A stretch of DNA of 64,000 nt from Enoplosus armatus (lineage: Eukaryota > Chordata > Actinopteri > Centrarchiformes > Enoplosidae), in contig NC_092189.1 in NCBI RefSeq assembly GCF_043641665.1, positions 9,502,833 to 9,566,832 of the forward strand. Reading direction: 5' to 3'. The notes under the pieces were generated by a model. It worked only from the letters and a program-made list of their open reading frames with translations, was not told where the DNA came from and ran no database searches. Numbering within the stretch: position 1 is the first letter of the stretch; each line of letters opens with the position of its first letter. The translations under genes were made by a program, and so were the position numbers. Positions 12,019 through 25,130 of the stretch are shown here, piece by piece.

Positions 12019-14485
12019 TTTTAATGCATTTCCATTCCAAATGTTGTACATTTCTTCCAAAAGCGCTGCTTTAATTGTGCACTTCAACCTGCCCTCTGTC
12101 TGTCAGAGGCAGAAAGAAAATGCCACAGACCACTTGCTGCATGTCAGGTTATCATGAAAGAAGCTCTGTGGGTGGATTAACATTTTGTATATTTACTTCT
12201 CAGAAAGAAATTGGCGGTCGCCTTTGTCTGTATAGAAGACATTTCCATCATGACGATTTGCTTTGTTCCCCAGTTACATTTATGTATGTGAGACCAAAGT
12301 CTACATAGAGCTGTATGTCTACTGAATGGAGCTTATTGAAGCAGTTTCCTCCAGTGATACAGAATGTGGACACCTGAGTGCGGAGTACTCTGAAAATCAC
12401 ATGAAACATGATCTTTTATTACAGCTTGAGTTGGCAGAGAATGAGGCAGAGGTTCAGAGAGACAGAGGAGAAGGAGTCAGACAGATGACACAGAAGCACA
12501 GAGAAAGAGACGATTAATCAATAAAGACAAACTGTGACCGAAAACCTAAATAACCATGCTCTCTGTGTTCCACCTCATTCTGAATGCAGACGTGGATTCA
12601 AGCCATCTGTGTTTATATGCAGACGCCATATGCTTGGGATGGCAGGGAGGGTACAGATTCAGATTGAGCAGAACCAATCTGAGGTAGATGTAAACAGGGT
12701 AAGTGGGGCCGTGGAGATGTACCTGCTTGAACTGATTGAGTCAGGAACACGCAGAGGCACGTGAGCCTCGCACATAACCAGGACGTTAATAGTCTGTCCA
12801 TGCCTTATGTAATGGAGTATCGTGATTGACATCCCTGCAGCCGTGACATTAGGGCCACAGTATTTAATCAAATACCAGCCGAATATACGATGCCCACAGA
12901 TGAACGGGGCCCCAGAGGAATTAGCTTTATTATTGGTCACGAAGGACGAAAAGATGGAAAAATGGCCGATGGACTTGATTGATAGAGGAAAAGAGGAAAC
13001 CAGAAGCTTTCCAGTTCAGAGCTATACCTCAGACTAGTAATGCACTGTTCACCATGGGTTCCAGGGATTGGGTCATGATTTGTTATGATCAAATCAATAA
13101 TTTACAGCTTGAAAACATAGAGCACACTATTCCACCAATAATAATAATATATGTACTCCAAAGTCTTGGCTGGCTTTGACTTTAGTTCATCTTCCTTTGG
13201 GCTGTGTTCAGACTGAAAATAGTATTGTGCGAGGGGCTGCGTTGGTGTTGGCATGTTGCTACAGATACAAAGATGAAATAGGATCAAGGTTGAATAATAC
13301 ATCCATCCATCCTAAAACACTGCACATCAGTTTATACTATAAGACAGGATTTTATAACTTTCCTGTTTTAAGTAGATCTTTTATTTTCCTTATAGTTAGA
13401 CCGATCTGCCATGTTGTTTCACTTCATTCATTCAGCCTGACATTGTGTTCCTGTCAGCAGATTTCATGTTTTATAGCTCTGTTTTTGGTCTCTACCAGCT
13501 CCTGAGGGAAATCTCTTTAGCTGCTAAATACTCCGCCAGCTAGTCTCTAACTGTGTCTGCCTGCTGTTTGATGCTGAGCAAGTAGTGTACAGTGGGTTCT
13601 TTGCTGAAAACAGCTGCCTGCTGTGGCCAAAAACAAGGCTATGAGGGCAGTGGGAGTGAGCAAACACAGTAAAGCTGTGCGCTGAACAGATAAACAATGA
13701 GCTGAAACTCACTATAAAGGTCAAGAAGAGATGCAGTTTCAGGTGAAAATTCTCTGTAGCTTTTACATTATCACATTATTTTCACATTGTTATTTGATAC
13801 ATTGTAAATATTGAAAATATCAATTATAGCCGCTTTAACGTTTCTCACATTATGAAATGAATCACATGATCACAGAAATATATCAATTTAAGACTCGTTA
13901 TTTCTCTAACAACTTCTACAGCTGGGTCAATCTCAGCCACACTTTCCTTGTCACTGGTTTTCATGAATGTATCTACGTAGCTAGCAAGCTATGAAGGAAG
14001 ATGACATCCCTGTTCTTAATACCACCTACTAAGTTCTGATTAGTCAATTGTTTCTAGCAACTGGGATAAAACAGCCGTCAATGGGCTCATTACTAGACCT
14101 ATATGAATTGCTGAACAAACTGAAACAATGGGTGGCGATTCAGAGGTGTGGAACCAGTTTAGGTCACATGAACAATCAACCGGAGAGGTTAGAGTGTGCT
14201 TGTATTTGATATTGATCACATTGTTTTTAAAGGCAGTGGTTTGTCAGATGATGTTGCATTGTATTGTCACAGAAGTTGAGCCAAGCGGAGCCAAAAGTTG
14301 AACTTGGCTCAACTTAAGCTTCTTCATCCCCTGCTGTGCCAATGCAGTGGTCTCATTGAAATTAATGAGGGATTTGTGGTTTTTGACACAGTGCTGTTGT
14401 CAGCCTGAACACGGCTTTAAGCTGCGTGTGCTTTATGTTGAACCAGCCAGCCGATGAGTGGAAGTCAAACTGCATTACCCAGTAA

Positions 14486-14585
14486 GGGGAGTTCCATCTG
14501 AGAATCCACACTGGAGAACTTCACTTCTGTCTGGTGCCTTTGGTTGGACAAAGTTTTTTCAGACAGCTCCAACACGGGGAGCAAG
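14486..14585 (+). pseudogene. C2H2 zinc-finger relic
   Basis: One reading frame gives FHLRIHTGELHFC followed by VGQSFFRQLQHGEQ, with a stop codon immediately upstream at 14483-14485. RIHTGE at 14501-14518 is the conserved linker between tandem C2H2 fingers, and the following C, F, L and H fall in the expected order of a finger. The second cysteine of the CxxC pair is missing and no further fingers follow. I read this as an isolated, decayed piece of a zinc-finger gene, either a retrocopy or a dispersed exon. It is not a working gene. Confidence 0.45.
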
Positions 14586-15109
14586 TCTCCCACATAGAAG
14601 TGACTCAGTGAAAGAAGAAAAAAAGAAAAAAGAAAGACATTCAAAATCTTGTCTTATTTCAACACACACACACTCACATTCACCCCTGACTGCACTTTTC
14701 AACTTAAATACTACAACTAAATCCAGCCACAGGGCCTCTAGAACACTGACCATTAGGTAGGTGTAGTAAGAACATACAGTATTATAATAAAGAGGCCTTT
14801 TTTTATTTGTGCATGCAATAATGTAGATGTTCAACCTTGCAGCCATGTCTGTGTTTTGTTGTTTCTCCAGATCCTATTCAGTCAGCCTATATTCTCAATC
14901 AGCAGGCAAAAAAATCAGTGATTGTTTGCAGGTGCAAGTTATGATAATCGAATTTTGCAAAATGAATCATAGATGAATGTCAAATGCACCTAAAATAAAG
15001 TATGACTTATACTTTACACTCTTTTTCTTAGTGGCAGTATATTTTTCTAAGTTATCATAGGTTTGTCACAAAACAATCACATGAGGAGCAGGACGAAGAG
15101 AGCTCAAGT

Positions 15110-15480
15110 TCAGCCAGCATTCTCAAAAAATACCTGTTCCTGCACTTTTTTCCCCTCTGCTGCTAATTCAGCCCTAACACAGACTGCCAGCAGCACTTTT
15201 CCATCACTGTGGAGGACATAACGTCCAGTGTTTGTACAGCAGTTTAAGAGAAAGGTCACAAAGAAGAGGGACTTTCCATCACCTGTTGAAGCACTTGACA
15301 CTTGCCCCAATTAGATAGTTCCCAAGATGGATGGTCACCTAAGGCCCTCATCACCCCACCTGTGACAAGCTGTGCTGTGGAAAGACCCCTCTCAGCTGTC
15401 TGTTGGATATAAACAGGCATCATCAACATGAGACACATAGGCTGAACACTCTCCGAAAACTGACTAATTCATTGGACTAT
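15110..15480 (+). pseudogene. hAT transposase C-terminal relic
   Basis: Around 15340-15480 one plus-strand frame reads ALITPPVTSCAVERPLSAV, then W-I, a stop, and GIINMRHIG. This follows the hAT dimerisation signature (small hydrophobics, P-V-(S/T)-S, A-x-E-R-x-F-S) at the C-terminus of hAT transposases, with two internal stops and a Phe-to-Leu change in the ERxFS core. The upstream part to about 15110 may belong to it but is too decayed to align. It is a dead transposon fossil and I could not place its ends. Confidence 0.5.
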
Positions 15481-15817
15481 AAAGAAATAATGCCAGTAAT
15501 CTGTCATCAACATCAAAGGAAAGCAATTTTCATTCTTTACCTCCTGTAGTTCCCATTATTGTTTATTGGGCATATTTTTTAATGGAAACTTAATGGGTGC
15601 AGTTGTATTTAATGGTGCTATTTCTGCGACCCTGAAAGGATAAGCAGGTATAAAAATGGTAGGATAGATGTTTCTGCGTCTGCTAGGTGTGTGTGGTTAT
15701 TCTGCCGCTGTGCCAGGTTGTGATGCTGTCATGTCCATTCGTTGTGTTTTTACTGCTTGTCCTTTGGTTCTTGTGTATCTTTACATATGATTTAATGCTG
15801 CAGCTGTTGTGTCTTCC

Positions 15818-15820
<3 letters not shown>

Positions 15821-15862
<42 letters not shown>
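15821..15862. repeat. (TG)21 microsatellite
   Basis: An uninterrupted TG dinucleotide repeat of about 42 bases. Confidence 0.95.
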
Positions 15863-15863
<1 letters not shown>

Positions 15864-16365
15864 TTATCGTGGTGTGCCAGGCTAATACTGCCATGTCCAC
15901 AGACAAATATATACTATATCGTCTGTGGACTATATAGTATACTGTTGTTCTTTTGTTTTTGTTTTTTTAGATAGTTCTGGTTGCTACCTGTGAGGTTACC
16001 TCTGTTGTTTTGAGGTCAACACCAATATCAGTATTTGAGAGTTAAAAAAAATATTTTGAAGATCCTTTGAAGTATCACCTACATTTTGTTATTAAAGATG
16101 CTGATGAACATTTTACAGTTAGGGTCTTGTCAGTGCTTTCTGGTGGACAAACTGTGTGATGGAGACACTGTTTATAAATTACATCAAATATATATTTGAC
16201 ATTTCTGTATTGCAATTTCCTATAATTACTTGACGGCACACACGTTCATACCGACATATCTGTCATAAGCTAAAATTGCATTATTGGCCATGCTGATGTA
16301 TCAGTCAGACTTTACTAATAATGGCCTAATGGCTAAGATAGCATTCAGAGGCTAATGGACCTAGA

Positions 16366-16634
16366 TAGGGCTGCAACAAAGAGCTAGTTTTATTATTGAT
16401 TTAATCTGTTGTTTATTTCTACTACTACTAGCCAAAATATATTCAAAAACATTAAATCCTTATATATGAGAAGCAGGAAAATGTCAATGTTTAGCATTTT
16501 TACTTAAAAAAAAACAACATAATTGCAACGTCTCTGGTTTGACTCTGGCTGTCTACTTTTGTTGCATGTCATCTCTCTCTCCACATTTCATCACTATTGA
16601 ATAACTAAGTGATTAATCGACTAATCGTTGAGGC
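16366..16634. mobile_element. hAT-like non-autonomous element with nested SINE piece
   Basis: The left end is TAGGGCTGCAAC and the right end contains GATTAATCGACTAATCGTTG followed by AGGC, a degenerate inverted match to the left end. This is the form of a very common teleost hAT-type element. Inside it, about 16530-16592 carries a GGTTTGACTCTGGCTG and TTTGTTGCATGTCATCTCTC segment typical of a tRNA-derived SINE body, so the structure is nested. Confidence 0.6.
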
Positions 16635-18983
16635 ACAAGTTTTGAACAGGCTCATTTCCTGTGAACCCACCCAACATATGACCTTTGGTTGCACTGGTGA
16701 CGCTCACAACAACATGGTGCTTGTTAAGCTGTTGTGATGATTAACTTACAGGCCCGAGGTGCAAGTACGCGCTAAACTCTGTGATGGTCTTGATTTGTGT
16801 GATTTCAGTCTCAATAGATCTGATTCAGATGTAGAAGAACGTATGCTTACAGCCAGCAGCATATAGGCCTATCATTATTCAGAACATTACTTTCTGATGA
16901 CAGCCTGAAAAGTTGCTTTTGCCTCTAACTGTTACCATAAATCAGGGAAAAGCTTTTACGTTTCATTATGGGATGGAGGCATTATCCATCTTTTCACTGG
17001 GTTCAGGTTTGTTGTCTGGTCTCTGCTTGCTTAAAAAAAAGAAATATTTAGATTGTCTTTTATCAAAACTAGTAATGTTTAAAGTGCTTTCTCTCTTTGA
17101 AAGTGTCTAGTAGGGATAATGAAAATATTAAACTTTTAAATCATCCCTTCGCGTTTGGTCAAAAAATTATATTATTATTATCTATAGTTCAAACATTTAT
17201 TGCATTTTTGTGTGTGGTTCATTTAAGTTCACCCTGCCTGTCCTCAAACTAACAAGCTGCTACAGTCACTTAGTAAGAACAGGAGACCAATCATCCCCTC
17301 TCTGTGTATAGTAATAGATCACTGCGCTGATGCTTCAAACCGGAGCAAAAGACATCCCACGGAGGTCAGATCTCATCTAAATCAGCTCTTTAGGGTTTAG
17401 CTTCACTCACTAATTGCTTCCTTTAGCCTAATATATAAAATCAGGCCCGTAAAACAGTCCAAAATAAATGCTTAGTTCATTATATGAGCTTGAACTTTGC
17501 TGCAGGTTTTAATGGTGCCCTCTTGACTCTGCCAAGGTTTTCATTTTGCTTTGATCTTTATCTCCCCAGGTACCAAACAGTGTGTTCAGAATCCTGTTCT
17601 TCAACAGAGAGTTTCCTGTAAAAATGCCTCTTTTTCTGAGATATCAAAGCAAGCAGAACATGCCATCAATCATTTGCTTAAACCCTTAATCATCCAAGCC
17701 CACGAGTCCATTAAAGCTAAAATTACTCCTCAACTTCACTGATGTTGTAGATATAACGAGCCCTTACAGCATGCTTTAGTTCTGCGATGCAGTTTAGTCA
17801 AATAAAGCAAACAACCACTACAGGGCTTTAATTTTACACAAAACTCTATCAGATTTGAGGGAGAAAAAAGCTATTATAAATCTTATTAACCACTTTTGGG
17901 GCTAAAGCTTTTGTTTTTCTTTTTTCCCATTTTGTAATTAGCTCTCTGAGCACAAATTAAACTATTAATGTGGAAAGCCTCAGTCAATTAACTGCGATTG
18001 CAAGAGCGAAAACAATGACCTTTAATCATTACACAATGTGCCGTAACTATTTAAAGGCCCTGCAGTTATGTTAGTAATACAGACAGTCAAAGTCTGTTTT
18101 GGAGGTTGCTGCTTTTGTTTGGGTGGTTTTGGTAAAAATCCTGCCATTTCATCAGCATATAGGTTTGTTGTAATTAATTATTTGCCATCCAGAGCAAATT
18201 TGAGATGTTGATGCAAGTAGACTGAGCATTAACAGTCAAAACATCTCCAGCGTGTGCAACAGTGCAGCTCAAGCATAACATTAGGCATGAAAACATTCAT
18301 TTTCCATGATTTTTACACATGACTGCAATTCTCTCTGGTTTCTCTGTTGTGCTGTGATAACACATCTTCCCTTAAATCAGCCAACAGTGTTTACAAAATG
18401 AGTTTTAAGAAGATATTTTACGAGTAAAAAAAAACTCTTCCACACTTTGAACGATTGCTTTATTGACCGCAAATTCATAAATACGTTAATCTCGGTTTAT
18501 GTTTTGCAATATTTTGACCATACATTAACTTTAGTTCCCTGTTGACCACTGTACACTTGCACAGAGTGAGTGAACTAAAAGCAACGCATGCTGTACTGTT
18601 CTCTGCTTGTTCAACCCATATATAATGAGTAAAAATGCCCCTTTAAATGGAGGTGAAGGAGTCAGACACTGAGCACCATTATCAGAGACACCAGTTTCTT
18701 TCTGAGGCCAACTAAAACGAGCACAAAAGAGTGACAGGGTGCTGAGAGAAGATAAGGTGCATTCTCACCATCTCTCCAATTTACAGGCCTTGAGAATAAA
18801 AGGGAGGCTGTGGCTCTTATATTAAAGGTTTAAAAATGGAGTGGCGCTTTTATTTCTTTTCCCCCAGACCTCATTTTATCAGCTCTGATCCCGATGGTGC
18901 AATTGGTTTCAAGTACAAAAGTGTCTCTGCCCTCACTCGTGTGTGTATGTGTGTGTGCATGCCTTTATGCATCTCTACTCTTT

Positions 18984-19006
18984 GGTGTGTGTGTGTGTGT
19001 GTGTGC
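18984..19006. repeat. Short TG microsatellite
   Basis: A TG dinucleotide run of about 22 bases. Confidence 0.9.
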
Positions 19007-21290
19007 ATAATAAGAGCATATGTATTACTAAGCTGTTTGTGTGTTATATAGACCTTCCTCTGATTTGATAGGACAGTCATTACTGTGAGAATAGAGGGTC
19101 AACTGGGAGACTTTCCCCAGCGAAGGCATTGAAGTGTAAAGAATAGAAGGAGGATGAGAACATTGCTTTGAAACTGTTAATACCTTCGGGGGAGAAGAAA
19201 GTTAGAGAGTGTGAGAGAGAGCCGCTGTGATAAATAAGCCTGGCGTTTGAGCTAAAGACATGCTGTCTTCAGGGTTAAAATGAGAGACCATGCTTCTGGC
19301 GATAGGTGACATTTTATTGATCTGCAGCCAAGTTGGAGCTAAGCAGGACATGAGTGAGGTACCGTTATGTGATTGGACACTCAAATTGTGACAATGACAG
19401 ACTTTTTCCCACCGGGTCTTCATCTCCTCCTCCGTGTCTGTCTTTCTATTTCTCTCCTTTTCCCTTTTTCAAAAAAAAGTTCCAGAGATGCAGGAGACGA
19501 GAGTGAGCTGGGGAGGGAACCACTGTTCGCTTTAATGGAGATCTTTGATTAATCTGCATCCACTCCTGTGCCCAAGGGTCAGCCATGCTGGTTTCATTCG
19601 GTACGTGCCATCTTGTCTCCCATGTGCACACAGGTTCACACAAACACAGATGCACAGAGAAAGAAAAAAGAGAAAAAAAGGTGTCCTACTCTCTTCTTAG
19701 AGGCAGGGACCTTGAGACAGCCGCTGTGAATGGCAGAAAAACAATGAAGCACTTTTCGTCCTCCAGTGAAGAGGCGTTGCCAGGCAGCAGGAGCATGACG
19801 TTGTTACCCGCCAGGAGTAGCTGGGAGGGGCGGGATGGTGCGAGTGTGTTTGTGGGTGTGTGAAAATGTACAGTAGGTCTTTGGCGTTCAGGGGAGGTTC
19901 TCTGTGTCGGACAACCTCGAAACACATGTATATAAGCCTTTATGTCTCTGTATGTGTGTGAGTGTGTGACTATTTCTAAATGTGGAGGCCAAGATGGAGG
20001 ATCTCTCTGCAAATCTGCCCCAGAGTCTGGCATCATTGCTTTTAATGAGCACTTGAATCCCCCATGCATTCCATTTCGAAAAATCGATATTGATTTCAGG
20101 GTGGAGGGACAAAGTGAGAGAGTAGTGGAGAGACACGGCAAGTAATGCACCACTCTTACCTAAGGACATATTGAAGAAGCGTTAGGAAATATTCTTCGAT
20201 ACAGTGCTGGCTATGGAACCTTAATACTTTTTACATTTTGAATGAAATATGTCCGTAGCCAGGGACATATTACAAATTATAACGTATAACATAATTATAA
20301 CATATTAAAATATAGATAATATAATATTTATTCTCGGTAGTCTGCAGAAGGCTTTGAAATTAGTATTTGTCATTATTTAGACCATCGTGTCTTAAACAAC
20401 ATTTTTTTATAATATAATTTATATATATATAAATATATAATGCTCATAATCAGAGCGCATTTTATGAGCAGGCCTTCTGTGACATTACCCACCGCAGGGG
20501 TCGGGGTCATCATTCCTCAATGCCCAGGAATTTTGTTTAAGAAGTTCAGCAGCCAAATTCACAATTTTAAAGGTCTATGATGAATAAGTATGGTTGATCA
20601 GCATACATGCCAACCTTCAGACATCATAGCATACTTCAGGGAGATCAACTCAAACCAGGGTGTCTGGGGATCTTCCCTCAGAAAACTGTTCATTTCAGAG
20701 ACTTTGTTCCTGCATTTTAGTGAATTTATGGAGTAATTTTGTTGCCAAAATGTGGAGTCGGGAGGACAGGGGGGAAGAAACAATGGGCCTCCCAGGAGAA
20801 TCTGGAGGGCTGGAAAGTAAGTACATCTACAAACAGTAACATTGTATAAAAAGTAAATGAAGGAGAAAAACACATTGTTCAAAAACAGTGGATCCCGCAG
20901 GATCATTTTGTCCAGAAAACAAACAAACTAAACTAGAAAGCCAGCCTAGAAATAGAAGACATGGAAAGAGTTCTTAGCTGAACAATTTGTTTTGATTTGT
21001 CATATTTTTCTTATTATTATCATTATATTATTATGTCAGAGGTGCTTCCACACATATTTACTGAAGAGACTACAAAGGTAAATTCATCTTCTGACACCTT
21101 GGCAGCTAAATTAAGCTATTAACCAATGGTATTGTCTGATGAATAAGAGCTATGATAAATACCAATGCATGATGCACTGTTGCAGCATAACGCATTCATT
21201 AGATGATAGCATGTCTAGCCTCTCTGCTGGACTTTAACTAGCCTAAATGATTTGTTGCAACAAAGCTCTCATTTGCATGGCTGTAAAGTC

Positions 21291-21350
21291 ATTTTCATTA
21301 GTTTTGCAGGTATTTAAACCAAAGCATTTAATGAATTGAAACCTTGTCCT
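21291..21350. mobile_element. Short interspersed-repeat fragment
   Basis: CATTAGTTTTGCAGGTATTT followed by AAACCAAAGCATTTAATGAA matches one edge of the repeat family also seen at 8.9 and 35.4 kb. Only about 60 bases are preserved. Confidence 0.45.
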
Positions 21351-24300
21351 GATAATAGCGCTAGCAGTTTCTAACTGTATTGGGACTGTGAGTTACTCAG
21401 TACGTGGCTATGACACACGTCAGAGCAGAGAAAAAGCCTCAGTCACTCCTCTATAATCCTCCAACTCCTCACTGGCTTCTCCTCTCTTAAATACATTTTG
21501 TGTATATATATTACGTACATTTTTTTTATCTCTCAAATCACTAATGCTGTATAGCTGTTATCGGCAGCAAAAACCAATTCAGGGGATTTGGAGTTGTTGC
21601 CTTTTAGCTCACTGCGGAAGACTCACAGTGACACTGGATGGAGTAATAAGGAGACAAAATGAGAAATGAGAGAGAGACAGACAGACATCATAAAAAAATG
21701 GAGAAAGGAAAGGATTATGATAATATGTGCTAATTTTGTGTTAATTCTCATTCTGAAGACTGTAGTTCTCCAGTGTCACAGCATCAACTCAGAGCTGATT
21801 TGTGCAGCTCTATCTCCCTCAGTCTTATCTCCTCACCACTCCTCCACCTTGTCTGACTCCTTCCAAAAATCTTCTCCCCCCCGCTCCCCTCCCTCCTTCA
21901 ACTGTTTCTCTACTCCCCTGTCTGTCACTTCCTCTGGTACTGCAGTGCCTCATGTTAAATGCAAACTCAAGAAGGTAGAGGGGTTGTGTTATGAATGATG
22001 CTAATGTCACTGGGTCGATGTAAATATGTATTAGGTTGATCGACCTTCACCCTTAGATTCCATATGTTTTCCTGCTATGTGGTTATGATGCAAGCAGAAT
22101 AAACAGTGCAGTCTGATGATATCAGTGTGATTATACTCGCAATCAAAGTCTGCACAGTGGCAGGAACATATGTGGAATACTAATTTTATTTACAATAAAG
22201 TAATACATATTTACCTGCTTTTTTTCACCAAAGGTTATTCAGTTTCATCAAAAGTTGTTTGGTTTCCATGAGCTCCACACACAAATGCATCTTTATCTAT
22301 CATCCACAATTGGCCATTATATACAATATGTATATCAGTCTGTATGTTAGTATATGTACTTCATATATTCATATAGTACATGTGGATACTATAATCAGAA
22401 TATTAAGAATGATCCCACAGCAATTTACAGATAATGTATTATTAAAATTCTTTGTTCCGAAGATTAAACATAGCTTTCCTTATTTTGGATAGATCAGCGT
22501 ACAGTATGTGGTCGAAACGGACCATGAGAGAATTCCACCTTTTAATCTGTTTTCAAAGACAGAACTGAATCAAAGCCAAGGACAAAATTTACTCAGAAAT
22601 GAAATTGTTTTAAAAGAAGCTTTGAGGATTTTGCCCCTTTAGAAACTACAAGAACAGAAGTGGGAGCCAGATCTGATATCATTTTGGAAAACATTTATTC
22701 GGTCACATGAAAGAAATAGATAACAGCTGCACAGACAACTTCAAAAAATACAAATGATTCATAACTGAAGCTTAGCCATATGTAAGTAATCGTGCACAAA
22801 CATTTAATTTCCATTACAAAGTAGCAAAAGGAACATAATGTCTTCTCCTAAAGTGGTATACAGTACCTGAGCTGTTTTTGGTGAATAATATTTCCTGCCC
22901 TTACACCAACGGACTTTTGAAACATTTCCAGAATATGATGTGATTACAAGCAGGGGTCGTCAAGGTGTGACAAACTGAGCTGAGTTTCACTGCGTGATTG
23001 GATTTCTGGGAGAAATTTCCGGTTAGATGAAGAACACACTCACACAAAATACTGTGATACTGCACTCTGTTGCCAAAAACATTCACACAAAACAGTAATG
23101 ACAGCTCATAAAAAAAGCGTAACTGGCTTACCAACAGGACATAGTGTCGCTCAAAGTGTGATGAGCAGAGTAGATTTGTTGAAACTGCCAGTTTCTTCTG
23201 AAGATGCATCACAAAACAAGGAGTTGGAGGGCTGGTGATGAATGGGAGAAGAAACTGCTTTCAGAACACTCCCATTATTAAAAGAAGTGGCACCATTCCT
23301 CTGAGTTTGCACACTGTTTTATAGACTGATATCTCTTATGATTGTCCCTTCCAAAACATTTTGCATGGTGGAAAAGTAAAATAGTATGCTGACTCTCTGC
23401 TTAAGCCTTGTGAGAAAATAAGGCCGAATCCAGCTTCCCACATCAGATTTGGAAGATGACTCATCATATAATGTGATGTTGAGATTTGCAGGTGTTGAGG
23501 GGTCTATAAAGAACCTCCCTAACCAGAGAGTCCCATTTATAAATCATCTCTAGCTGGATGATAGTGATGTGAGATCTTTGTCCAGGTGCTCTGCAGAAGC
23601 TCTGAAAAAGTGGTACAGAACATTGTCTGTGCTCCTGAGTGACATGATGTATTAGAAGTATTAGGTGAGCTCTCCACAAGGTTGAGGGAATTTGCTCCAA
23701 AGGCTTAGTATTTTTCTTCCCCTGGTTGAGATGTATGACGATGGTGGGCTTATCCCCCACTCATGATTAGAGGAGAAATTCATCTCAGACCTCCTGAAGG
23801 CTTAATAAACCAATGATTTCTTCAATACAGCTGCCCTCTTTTTTATCTCTGGGATTCTAAAACATTTTCAGATCACCTCCCTGGTCCTGGAAAAAAAAAA
23901 AAACTTTGCAGGAGGTTTTGTTAAAACAACCTTACAAGGGAAAGCCCCAGCTGAAGAAGAAAATGAAGGCAATACATCCACTAAATGCCATAGAGACAGG
24001 TTAAGTTAGTGGGGAGACCTGCAGAAAATAAATCAAGGCAAAATACTTTTTCGAGACACTGTGATGAGTCGTCTTTGGTTTTTGTATTGTGTATTGTGGT
24101 CACGGCTGGAAAAACAAGATCATCCATCGTGGTAAGCACAGAATATGATTAAAAGTTGCCTTGCCCTTCAGATAAATCTGAAAAGCTCTGTGAAGCTCGA
24201 CTGAGATCAGTTTTGCGATTTTCAAAGATTCCAAAATCTAAGGGGTGGACATGTTTTTTTAAGAAAGTCTTCCAGCTCCACTGATGAAAAAATGAAGGGA

Positions 24301-25083
24301 AGCAGAAAAAGGAGAACAATCTGCCATGGCATATTAACAGCATGAAAGAGCAACACTCTTCCTCTGTGTCACATGGCAAATAGCAACAGAGAGGATGGTG
24401 ATATCAAATAAACTGTTCTGTAAACTTGACTGCTGGTAATGTAAGAATATCAAAAGTCTTTCCTGATCAGCAAGTATGAAAGGAAAACTTTAATCTAAAT
24501 GTAATGTTGTATCATTTGGTATTTCATATCAACCCCGGTGTTACAAGTCCCTGGCATTAAAAATGTACTTGCTTGGGCAGTATCAAAATTTCAATCTAGA
24601 ACCAGTTTCAAGTGCCTGAACATTCAACACTGGAATATAGTGTTGTATTCGTAGTGCACAGCCAAGAAAGGTCTCGGCCACTTTTTGAATCAGAAAACCT
24701 TTCAGAAAGCCTGGTGTTGCCCGTCCCCCCCCCCATGACTCTGAGAAACCTTGACTCAAAGCTGTTCCTCTCTGCTGCACATCACCTACTCCCTCTGGAC
24801 GCTCCCACCACTCTGCTGTCACCACATGCTCTATTTCCCCTCCAAATGTGAATACTCTCAATCCCTCTGTCTTCTGTACCGCTTAGTGACAAGTGTTTGT
24901 GTGTCCGTGTGTGCGTACAGTATTTGTACACTTGTGTATGTGGTCTGCATGAATGAATAGATGTGTGTAGTCAATGTTTTCTCTATTTCCCCTGCAATTA
25001 AATTGACTCCTACAGAATTCCATTAGTATCCATTTCAGGGAACAGTTTTACTGTTTCTGACATCTTTCCTAGTACTTGTTGGG

Positions 25084-25127
<44 letters not shown>
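25084..25127. repeat. TG microsatellite with GC end
   Basis: A G6 run leads into a TG repeat of about 40 bases ending in GCGCGC. Confidence 0.95.

Positions 25128-25130
<3 letters not shown>

Larger units (their letters stand above)
7743..14480. other. Intergenic, repeats but no gene seen
   Basis: No exon-like open frames with splice sites could be recognised. It includes an interspersed repeat (8.9-9.2 kb), a CA/GA microsatellite near 9.9 kb and a C9 plus CT run near 12.0 kb. A segment at about 14.16-14.44 kb has the look of a decayed DNA transposon but I could not define its ends. Confidence 0.5.

Noticed and set aside
19686..20153. 155-codon open frame on the minus strand
   Set aside because: Composition is Ser/Pro/His-rich and follows a local TGTG-rich bias; no domain, and alternative frames are equally open.
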